A DNA stretch of 64,000 nt from Limosilactobacillus gorillae (lineage in GTDB: Bacteria; Bacillota; Bacilli; Lactobacillales; Lactobacillaceae): NCBI RefSeq assembly GCF_001293735.1, contig NZ_BCAH01000022.1:1-64000 (forward strand), in the 5' to 3' direction. Positions 9,608 to 17,700 of the stretch are shown here, one piece after another. Made by a program: the position numbers and the translations under genes. The notes beneath the pieces were generated by a model. The model made no database searches and was not told the origin of the DNA. It saw only the letters and a list, made by a program, of their open reading frames with translations. Positions within the stretch are counted from its first letter, which is position 1, and every line of letters starts with the position of its first letter.

Positions 9608-11239
9608 TCACTTGGTTAGGTATTGATAATAGCGACCGCCAAAAGTAACGTGGTAGCCTTCAGAAAGAGCCCGTTGCACGTTACTTCCCCGGCGGACAAT
9701 CAGAACGGCATGGTCGGGCAAGTGATCCGGTAACTGAGCACTAAAGTGGTAGCGCCCGTAGCGGTAGTAGTGGATGAACTCCCCGCCCCCAGCCTTGACG
9801 GCCTGTTTTTGAAAGGTTACCGGTTTTACCGGGTGGTTGAAGAGGGCCACCGTGTAGACCGAGCCGGCCGAATGATTATTGGTAACCAAATAAATTGGCT
9901 CCCCCGTCGCCCGGGCTCTGGTTAGCAATGTCTGCAACTCCAGCGGGGTTTCACTTTGCCCTGCTTCTAACGCCCGATGATACGTCCCGAAGTAAAGTGA
10001 TGCCCAAACACCAAACGTTAGACCGAAAATGGCTAGCCCCACCACTGGCCACTTGGCTCCTGGGCGAATGGTAAAGACGGTCGCGGCCAAGTACAGAGCC
10101 GGGACCAGTAAGGCGTTCAGGTGAGTATTGTTGGGGGCAATCAAGAGAACGGTCGGCAGATTGGCTCCCAACATCATTAGCATCAAACTATCAAAATCAC
10201 TTCTGGGGTGCTGTTTGATTAAATATAACGCCCCAACGATCGCAGCAAGGACCAGCACGGGTGTTATAATCCCAATCCCCGGCAGACCGTTTTTTAGGTA
10301 GCCATCTGAGCCAGTAACCAGTAAGGCCGCCGTTTGACCCAGGTTCTTGATCACGGCGCCGATCCCGTGGCCGTGACCAATCACAAATTGAGAGCCGCCC
10401 CGTGAGGCCACCAGGTGAGTGATGGTTAAGCCCAGAACCCGGATCTGATGATGGCTTACATAGTTGACCCACAAAAAGAGGGCCAGTGGCCATGCTAAGG
10501 CAAGGTCAAGTATGCAGGCAAGCCCTAGTTGCCTCAAGGAGGCTAAATGACGGCGCCAGCCAATCAACCAAAAACCAAGGATAAAGGTGGCTAAAAAGAG
10601 CCAGTTATTAGCGTAAGTATAGGCCCCTAACACCAGGAGGATGTTGACCAAATAAAAATAACGCGCCTGGCGGGTAGTCGTCCACAGCAAAAGGACTGCC
10701 ATCACTAAGGTCATTAACGCTGGGAAGAGATTACTTTCGACTGCCCAGCGGCTGGTGTTGACCATTCCTGGACTAAGGGCTAGCGCGGCCAATACCAGGA
10801 GCAACCGCCAGTTTGACCAGCGGGCCTTTAGCATCGCTGCCGTTAAACACAATAGGCTGACAACCCCAATTAAAATCATCGGGAAGCGGTAAACGGTGAT
10901 CGAAAGCCCCCAAAATTTAACTAAGGGGCTTACGATCAAGGGGTAAAGCAGGTTCATACCTGACCCCCAGGCGTAGAGATAGACCGGATGTGGCGCCAAG
11001 GTAAAGTAATCAATCCCCCACTTAGCCAGTGACCAGGCGTTAATCCCACCCATTGCCTCATCGTAATCAATTCCCATTGCTGAATTGTACTTATACAGCC
11101 GGGCAACGGTGGCAATTAAGATAAGTAAAAACAGGGTGATTTTAAACCACCGGGGGCGGTTTTGAAAGGCTGGGGCCTTGGTAAAGGCAATTAGAGCGAT
11201 AGCATCCACCAGCAAAAGCATGATTGTTGCAGTGAGCAT
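9608..11239 (-). CDS. Polytopic membrane glycosyltransferase-like protein (GT39/ArnT-like)
   Basis: The 543-aa protein has about eleven membrane helices and a short extracytoplasmic C-terminal domain. An acidic motif DYDEAMGG follows the first helix, as in GT-C glycosyltransferases (PMT/ArnT type), where it binds the lipid-linked sugar or metal. Substrate and acceptor are unknown. The longest frame starts at 11269, but no ribosome binding site serves that codon. GAAGGGA precedes the ATG at 11239, so the start is MLTATIML. It is cotranscribed with the following GT87-like gene. The CRISPR array lies directly upstream. Confidence 0.75.
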   Translation of the reverse strand: MLTATIMLLLVDAIALIAFTKAPAFQNRPRWFKITLFLLILIATVARLYKYNSAMGIDYDEAMGGINAWSLAKWGIDYFTLAPHPVYLYAWGSGMNLLYPLIVSPLVKFWGLSITVYRFPMILIGVVSLLCLTAAMLKARWSNWRLLLVLAALALSPGMVNTSRWAVESNLFPALMTLVMAVLLLWTTTRQARYFYLVNILLVLGAYTYANNWLFLATFILGFWLIGWRRHLASLRQLGLACILDLALAWPLALFLWVNYVSHHQIRVLGLTITHLVASRGGSQFVIGHGHGIGAVIKNLGQTAALLVTGSDGYLKNGLPGIGIITPVLVLAAIVGALYLIKQHPRSDFDSLMLMMLGANLPTVLLIAPNNTHLNALLVPALYLAATVFTIRPGAKWPVVGLAIFGLTFGVWASLYFGTYHRALEAGQSETPLELQTLLTRARATGEPIYLVTNNHSAGSVYTVALFNHPVKPVTFQKQAVKAGGGEFIHYYRYGRYHFSAQLPDHLPDHAVLIVRRGSNVQRALSEGYHVTFGGRYYQYLTK

Positions 11240-11255
11240 TGATAGGAATCCCTTC

Positions 11256-11279
11256 CGCCGGGTCATCACGAACCCGGCG
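11256..11279. repeat. Perfect 8-bp inverted repeat before the GT39-like gene
   Basis: CGCCGGGT and ACCCGGCG flank an 8-base spacer in the untranslated leader of the gene starting at 11239. No T-run follows, so it is not a classical terminator. It could be an operator or a leader hairpin. Confidence 0.45.
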
Positions 11280-11369
11280 CCACTTTTTTATTCAATCTAT
11301 CACTTTCTTTATTGGTTAGTTAAGCGCCCTTTAAAAGCTTTAAAAAGTCTTCACCTTCTTGAAAAGTAC

Positions 11370-11408
11370 TCACCCCCGCCTAGCATGAAAGATGCTAAAC
11401 AGGGGTGA
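11370..11408. terminator. Hairpin at the trailer end of the CRISPR array
   Basis: TCACCCC pairs with GGGGTGA and TAGCAT with ATGCTA around a short loop, with an internal mismatch. It lies downstream of the last repeat in the direction of crRNA transcription. T-runs on both sides are poor, so termination may be partial. Confidence 0.5.
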
Positions 11409-11445
11409 TTTTAATTGGTCTCTTAAGGAAATTGATTTTTTTATG

Positions 11446-12669
11446 AACTTCAAAACTACTGATCTGACACTCATCCAAGACTTGTAAGCTAATGCGGGCA
11501 GAAAGCAAGTGGTATTCGGAACTACTGATCTGACACTCATCCAAGACCGCCATAGCAAACCATGCTTACCAAGTAGCGTATTCGGAACTACTGATCTGAC
11601 ACTCATCCAAGACGTCAGATACCAGAACTTTGTTTTCTTGGTTGTATTCGGAACTACTGATCTGACACTCATCCAAGACTTATCGTTAGCAATAATAACG
11701 GTAGTATCAGTATTCGGAACTACTGATCTGACACTCATCCAAGACAATGCTTGAGAACTCAACGGTAATATCAGTGTATTCGGAACTACTGATCTGACAC
11801 TCATCCAAGACTGCTTAGCAAGCTTAAAACCGGGGTCGTGAGTATTCGGAACTACTGATCTGACACTCATCCAAGACTTTATCACGTGGGGCGTGTCGGC
11901 GACATCAGTATTCGGAACTACTGATCTGACACTCATCCAAGACTACTTCTTGCGGTTATTGGTAAGGGTTGCGGTATTCGGAACTACTGATCTGACACTC
12001 ATCCAAGACCATAGTTGCCAGACAGCACACCCATGTCAAGTATTCGGAACTACTGATCTGACACTCATCCAAGACTTAAAAATCGTAATGATTTGCATCT
12101 CAAAGGTATTCGGAACTACTGATCTGACACTCATCCAAGACAGCCGCACGTGACGGACCTGTAAGCCCGCGGTATTCGGAACTACTGATCTGACACTCAT
12201 CCAAGACAGTTCGAACATTTCATCTTGGGTGAACTCGGTATTCGGAACTACTGATCTGACACTCATCCAAGACTCGTTACGGCTTGGCTATCCTGCGTAA
12301 ATTGTATTCGGAACTACTGATCTGACACTCATCCAAGACCATTAAGACGATCCATGACTTCTTGCGTTGGTATTCGGAACTACTGATCTGACACTCATCC
12401 AAGACAGTTGAAGTACCAATCACGAGAAGTGATCGGTATTCGGAACTACTGATCTGACACTCATCCAAGACCCGCCGGTCGTCTTGATGGCGTTCACGTC
12501 GGTATTCGGAACTACTGATCTGACACTCATCCAAGACTAAAACTGTGCCTTAGCGTAAGGCGTCGTGGTATTCGGAACTACTGATCTGACACTCATCCAA
12601 GACCACAGTCAGGTGTGAGCTTAGGTAATGGATGTATTCGGAACTACTGATCTGACACTCATCCAAGAC
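11446..12669 (-). CRISPR. Type II-A CRISPR array, 19 repeats and 18 spacers
   Basis: A 36-bp repeat recurs at an exact 66-bp period. All 18 spacers are 30 bp. In crRNA orientation (minus strand) the repeat begins GTCTTGGATGAGTG and ends AGTTCCGAATAC. Eighteen copies look identical by eye. The copy at 11446-11481, farthest from the leader, differs at five positions in its 3' third (crRNA orientation), the usual mark of the ancestral end. The newest spacer should therefore be 12604-12633, next to csn2. Spacers differ from one another except for a similar stretch in those at 11680-11709 and 11746-11775. The orientation is fixed by the cas gene order, the degenerate end and the matching anti-repeat at 14621. 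Apparent open frames through the array are repeat artefacts. Confidence 0.98.
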
Positions 12670-12697
12670 CGCTGTTTTCTAATCAAAAACTAACGAC

Positions 12698-13369
12698 CTA
12701 ATTATGCCAATCATCAAAGTCCCGATCAATTCGGTAAATTTCTTGTTTGAGTTGCTGTAGTGTTTCTCGCTTTTCTGAGAATTCTACTAATAAAACTGCC
12801 ACATTGGTATCCTGAACAAGAGTAGCGAATTCTTGTATTTGCTCGGGTAATAGATAATTAGCGACATTACAATACCCAAGAACCTGACAGTCATTTAATT
12901 CGAGATGTAATTTAAAATCTGTTTCCATTATACCATACGGTTTATTTATTGCCTGAGGTAAATATTGAATTCTAGAATATTTGTATAACCGCTGTAAATT
13001 TTCGTCATACCTTACTTCTAAGGGGAGATCAAATTCAAACAGCGACTCTTGAATTTCTGAAAAGACCTGCCGTGCTAATTCATTCATCGCTTCCCGCTGT
13101 GTAACACTTAATTCTTGCACAATTCGCTTATCTAACGCTGTTTGATAACTTCCAAGCTTTTCCGGGTTTAAGATTAGGTCTCCTTCCCATTTAACACATC
13201 TGCTCATATTCAGCTCTTGGTAATCATCATCAAGTAATCGAATACTGTCATTGCGGCCCTGCATCCCCTGAATGAAGTCAGTATTAACACCCGGATTTTC
13301 AATTTGAAGAATTGTTACCTTTCCCCCAGAAAGCTCAATTGCATCGTGACCATGATATTGTAACTTCAT
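12698..13369 (-). CDS. csn2: CRISPR adaptation protein Csn2
   Basis: Csn2 is a tetrameric ring protein that binds the ends of double-stranded DNA and works with Cas1, Cas2 and Cas9 in spacer acquisition. It defines subtype II-A. The 223-aa length is that of the short Csn2 form. Identification rests on length, the N-terminal MKLQYHGHDAIEL segment and its position between cas2 and the array. Its ATG overlaps the cas2 stop (ATGA), showing translational coupling. The end of the gene carries the crRNA promoter and abuts the leader, so its 3' coding sequence probably also functions as leader. Confidence 0.93.
   Translation of the reverse strand: MKLQYHGHDAIELSGGKVTILQIENPGVNTDFIQGMQGRNDSIRLLDDDYQELNMSRCVKWEGDLILNPEKLGSYQTALDKRIVQELSVTQREAMNELARQVFSEIQESLFEFDLPLEVRYDENLQRLYKYSRIQYLPQAINKPYGIMETDFKLHLELNDCQVLGYCNVANYLLPEQIQEFATLVQDTNVAVLLVEFSEKRETLQQLKQEIYRIDRDFDDWHN
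12701..12729 (-). promoter_or_regulatory. Probable crRNA promoter inside the 3' end of csn2
   Basis: On the minus strand TTGATC, 17 bases and CATAAT lie across the last codons of csn2. Transcription would begin near 12694, in the 28-bp stretch (12670-12697) between csn2 and the first repeat, which is all the non-coding leader available. Confidence 0.65.
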
Positions 13370-13686
13370 AGAATCACCGTCCTTTTGGATGAATTCCGAA
13401 CTTCTTCAATCATCTTTCCACGTAAAAAGTGCATATCACTATATTGCTTTTCAGTTAACACTAGAGACTGAATAATTCCTTCATCAGGTAGAAAATCTTT
13501 AATTCGTTTTTCTAAAAATTCCGCCGCACTTTTAGTGGTACACACTCGGACATACACGGAGTACTGAATCATGATAAACCCTTCATTGATTAGCTTTTTT
13601 CGGAATTGTCGATACTGCTTTCGTTGCTTACTTGTTTCGGTTGGTAAATCAAACATGACCATCAAGCGCATTATTCGGTACCTCAT
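13366..13686 (-). CDS. cas2: CRISPR-associated Cas2
   Basis: Cas2 dimerises at the centre of the Cas1-Cas2 integrase that inserts new spacers. The 106-aa protein has the ferredoxin-like start MRYRIMRLMVMFDLPTET with the conserved Asp13 at the end of strand one. The start matches the family and is preceded by AAGGTGGGG. It lies 38 bp inside the end of cas1, a large overlap, and it overlaps csn2 by 4 bp, so the three adaptation genes are translationally linked. Confidence 0.95.
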   Translation of the reverse strand: MRYRIMRLMVMFDLPTETSKQRKQYRQFRKKLINEGFIMIQYSVYVRVCTTKSAAEFLEKRIKDFLPDEGIIQSLVLTEKQYSDMHFLRGKMIEEVRNSSKRTVIL

Positions 13687-14554
13687 TTTTTATCCCCACC
13701 TTGATTTCAATCTCGTCTTGCTCCCCGCTGAGGTAAGCAAGACACTCCCGCACATATTGATGAATTGCATTTTCTGTTAACATAGAGACGCCGTTATACT
13801 CGATCTCCAGGTGCATTGCATCCACTAGCCCCCATCTTACATATGAGGTAAATTCATTAAATGTTTGTCCCCTTACCCAATAATCAATCACTGGCCGAAA
13901 TGGTTCCATTAAATCTGACCCTAAATTAAACCGATTTCCGCGGTTTTGATGATGGATCCCTAACTCCATCAAGTATCCATTCTCAGTAATTGACTGGTTC
14001 GTTTCAGAAAGCAAGATCGAATAACCGTAATTCAGTGCCGCATTATAATGATTGTCTTGCTTACGACTGAAATCGTCCCCAAAAAGCATTGGAAAATATT
14101 TTCGAGCTACTACCGCCTCACGGTTTGTAACATCGTTGACTTCAAGTAGTTCTAACTCATCTTCTAGCTCCTTAACTGGACAGCCATTATACTTGGCCAC
14201 CGCAATTTGTCCCTGAATCTTTGCATGTGCGATCTTAGTCCAAAGGTGATTCCTTCGCTCCGGCGACCACATGAACTGTCGTTCCAACAATTCATAATCT
14301 CTTGCTGCCGGCTGATAACCAACCGTTTCCCCCACCGGTTGGTGCTGACGATCGATAAAAATAACTTTAATGTTACGCCGTAAACAAGCACTCATGAAGT
14401 CAGATGACATCATTGCTTGCGTTGTTTCAACTAAAACCTTACTAACATCATCCAACGGAATTTCATTAATCCCATCATTTGTCTGAACAACCATCATGTG
14501 TGCTGAATGTGAAATCTTTGCGTGCTGGGTGATAACTACCGAACGCCATCCCAT
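13649..14554 (-). CDS. cas1: CRISPR-associated endonuclease/integrase Cas1
   Basis: Cas1 is the metal-dependent integrase of spacer acquisition. The 301-aa protein has the three expected metal ligands: Glu146 in TNREAVVARKYF, His202 in ELGIHHQNRG and Glu217 in SDLMEPFRP. Each is offset by three from the numbering in the Streptococcus pyogenes enzyme. AAGGAGGAG precedes the ATG. The leader of this gene lies wholly opposite the tracrRNA gene, and no convincing minus-strand promoter is visible there. Expression may come from readthrough past the cas9 terminator or from a weak promoter. Confidence 0.96.
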   Translation of the reverse strand: MGWRSVVITQHAKISHSAHMMVVQTNDGINEIPLDDVSKVLVETTQAMMSSDFMSACLRRNIKVIFIDRQHQPVGETVGYQPAARDYELLERQFMWSPERRNHLWTKIAHAKIQGQIAVAKYNGCPVKELEDELELLEVNDVTNREAVVARKYFPMLFGDDFSRKQDNHYNAALNYGYSILLSETNQSITENGYLMELGIHHQNRGNRFNLGSDLMEPFRPVIDYWVRGQTFNEFTSYVRWGLVDAMHLEIEYNGVSMLTENAIHQYVRECLAYLSGEQDEIEIKVGIKNEVPNNALDGHV

Positions 14555-14570
14555 TTTTCAAAACTCCTCC

Positions 14571-14599
14571 TTGCCAAATAGATTTAAATTCCATATAAT
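14571..14599 (+). promoter_or_regulatory. tracrRNA promoter
   Basis: TTGCCA, exactly 17 bases, then consensus TATAAT on the plus strand. It predicts a 5' end near 14606. It overlaps, on the opposite strand, the ribosome binding site of cas1. Confidence 0.85.
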
Positions 14600-14605
14600 T
14601 AATTT

Positions 14606-14749
14606 GTCGGGTAGCTCCCGACATTCGAGACTACTGATTTGATACTCATAGTCAAGATCAAACGAGTGGTTTTACCACAAGTTACATTTTCTAAGGTCTT
14701 TTTATGGCCTATACATAAAAAAGGAGTCGGTTTTAGCCGGCTCCTTTTT
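14606..14749 (+). ncRNA. tracrRNA
   Basis: This RNA base-pairs with the crRNA repeat to allow processing and Cas9 loading. The anti-repeat is at 14621-14658. In the duplex, crRNA GUCUUG pairs with CAAGAU (lower stem), a 1-nt/3-nt bulge follows, then AUGAGU pairs with ACUCAU and pairing continues through ACTACTGAT, with G-U pairs at the differing positions. This is the standard bulged type II architecture. Downstream are a small hairpin GTGGT-TTT-ACCAC (14666-14678), a second AGGTC/GGCCT (14694-14710) and a terminator hairpin (14723-14744). A 6-bp hairpin GTCGGG-TAGCT-CCCGAC starts exactly at the predicted 5' end. The gene runs opposite to all cas genes and converges on cas9. Confidence 0.88.
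14717..14749. terminator. Bidirectional terminator shared by cas9 and tracrRNA
   Basis: An 8-bp stem GGAGTCGG / CCGGCTCC (one G-U) with a TTTTAG loop has five Ts on the plus side and six on the minus side. The cas9 stop codon (14750-14752) abuts the plus-strand T-run. Confidence 0.9.
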
Positions 14750-17700
14750 CTATATATTACTTATTTTCAAGCGCCGGATAAATAGACCTGTTGGTGATTC
14801 AAACACTACCTCAGCATCTTTAGTTAGTGTTATAGCACATCTAATGCGACCAAACTCACTAACATTTAATGTTTTCAAATCGTGTCTAGTTCCATTATTT
14901 GCGTGAATAGCAGCTAAAATATTATTTAATTCCCTCTCTTTTTTTACTACATCAGCCTCATAAAATTTTCGCCTATTACTTTCTATTTTTAAAATCTTTT
15001 TTCGCAGGAGAGGTAAATACTTAGCAGAAGTTTTAATTATTTCATCAAATAATTCATCAAATTCCTGTGAAGGATTATCAGATTTTTTTATCTCGCTAAA
15101 GTTATTGTTGATCTTTTTTAAGGTTTCTTTTTTTAGAACTAACTCTGTTGCTAAATGTTTAGTATCATACCCACCTAACCTATAGCTAACTCGTTCACCT
15201 CCCACCTTATCTAAAATCAGTTGATTAAAGCCTAACTGTGGTAATATGATTATAAAATCATTGATTATATTATTGTTATTTTTAATTGTCTTATAAAGCT
15301 CATCTAAATATTCCTTACTATGTTTTTCATACTTAGAAAGTTTACTTAGTGCATCAACAGGGACTCTAACTATCCTAGCGGTCCTTTGGCCTTTTATCCT
15401 AATTAAAGACATAAACGAAGTTTCTTTAGATAAATAAGATCCGTATAAATCAACCGGCATCTCTTTTTTCAAAGGTATATTTACATTTCCTAAATTTTTA
15501 GTTGAATTTATAGTAGCCTTATAAAGCATGCCATTTTCTATTCTGATTTCTTTAGTTACCCTCATTATTTTCATTCTGATTATTTGATTTAGATAATTAG
15601 CTAAAGAGGACCTTGATATTATTAACATTCCCCTATCATCATAAACTTTTTTATCTTCGTTATTTTTTTCATGCTTATCTTTCACTAATTCGTGGAAAAA
15701 GTCAAAGTTACGTAAGTTTAGATCCGTTCCCTTAGTAAACTTCATATACTCACCGTAAACGAAGAAGGAGCGTAGTTTCGGATAACGGCGAGTCAAGAAT
15801 TGTCCTGCAAAGGTTGTTAAGTAGGCATCTACCGCGTGGTGATAGTCATTAACCTCCCGGACCTTCGGTAAATCAAATTCTTCTCGTAATTGCTTTGTTA
15901 AACTTGCCCGCGTTTCGATAATGTCAGTCCCGGCATCCCGATACATACTTCCTAAAATATCAGCCGTCAGCTTAATTACCTGGCGTGTTTCAACCAACTG
16001 GCGCTTCACAAAACCTAGTGAGCGGTATTTGACAATTTGATCAATATCTAAAGTAAGATTTTCAAATTTTTGCTTTGTGATCAATCCCTGCTTTAAAAGG
16101 TATTCCCAGTACGGACGCATCTTTGTTGCATACAACTTAGCCGGTACACGATCAGACTTCTTACTATTTTCCGCCTGACTGACTAACACACGATTATCTA
16201 GCGAATTATCTTTAAGGAATGACTGTGGGAGGATGTGATCAATTTCATACCGCTTTGTTGGAATATCATCAAAGTTGATTGGCTCACCGGTATATACATC
16301 CTTACCACCTTGGGTAAAGTAAAAATAGTAACGGTCAGACAGATCCGGCGTGTTTTCCAATTCTTCAAGCAAGCTCGTATCCTTTACTAGCTCTCGGGCT
16401 TGATTTTGGAACAGGCTACGCAATTGATTACGTCGGCTACGTGTTCGTTCGCCCTTGTTGCCCTCATTTCGAGCAAACTCAATCGAAATTGACTTTGGTG
16501 CATTCCCAACGGCTTTAGTAATGTCATTAACTACCCGAACAACTTGCCAAATTGCCTTCTTATTTTGCGGTGAAGTGTAGGCATCATCCAAAATGCTTTC
16601 CACTTGGTCCCCTAGGGTTGTCCCTTCCTTAGCAATGGCACTTTGATTAAGCTGATCGATTTGTTCCTTGAAAACGGGCTGATTAACGATCTGCATGAAG
16701 TTTTGGTCGGTATTCCAGAGCAAGTCAATGATCCGCTGCCCATTTTCATCAACCAAGCCGGTTAACAACTTCTTGGATAATCGTCCCCAACCCTTATAAC
16801 GTTTCTTACCAAGAGCTGAGCGTTGAGCGTCAGTTAACCATGCCACTTCCGTTAACTTATCGGCAAAGATTTCGCCATCTTCAAATACAGAACGCCATTC
16901 AATAATCCTTTCAAGGTCGTCTCGATACCGGTTGTCATTAACCTTATCACCAATAATCGCTTTTAAGTCCAGGTAAGTTGCTAAGCTAGAGTTGAACTTT
17001 TTCGGATCTGATAACCCTTCGATCATTGGTTTATTAACCCCACGTGTCTTTGCCATCACTAAACTGGCAACGTCACTTGCTTTAACCGTTTTCTTGCTCT
17101 CGAAAAGCTCATTAAAGATGTCTTGCTTCATCCCTACTGATAAGCGATGATTATTTACCCGAACGTTATTCAATTCGTTTAAAACATTATATTTTTGATA
17201 AAGCAGACTGTTTGCCGGAAGAACATCTTCGTTTAACAAGTAGGTATCTTTAACTGTCATCCGCTTAATAAAGGCTTCCGCGGATTCAGCCCGGTCAATC
17301 TTACCCCAGAGGTTCCAAGGTGTAATTTCACCCGCAGCCCTCCGTTTAGCCCAGGCAAACTTAGCCCCGGAAGTTCTTTCTTGATCCTTAAGCGTTACCA
17401 GCGGCCCAACGTAGTAAGGAATTCGGAAGGAAACCAGCTGATCCAATTCATACTTGGCCTTGTGCCGATCCCGGTCGTCTGTAGCTGGATTTTTCTTTGC
17501 CAACCAGGGGTAGTACTTCGCCTGCTTTTCAATGATTCGATCCAGTTCTTGTTGGTGCATTTGATGCGGGATCACCCCATTAGCCGACGTTCGTTGTTTT
17601 GGTAAGAACTCTCCCGCCTTAAGTTGCCCCTCAATCTCCTTCCAGTTTGGCATTTCCTTGAGGAGTTTTTTAAGACCCTTTTCAAAATCATAACCCTTTG

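Noticed and set aside
11370-12534. Several long frames through the CRISPR array with a repeated MSVRSVVPNT or FGTTDLTLIQD peptide
   Set aside because: The 66-bp period is divisible by 3, so one frame stays open through repeats; these are array artefacts with no ribosome binding sites.
14606-14660. Reading the anti-repeat at 14621 as a stray CRISPR repeat
   Set aside because: It has a promoter, complementary bulged pairing to the repeat, downstream hairpins and a terminator, so tracrRNA explains it better.
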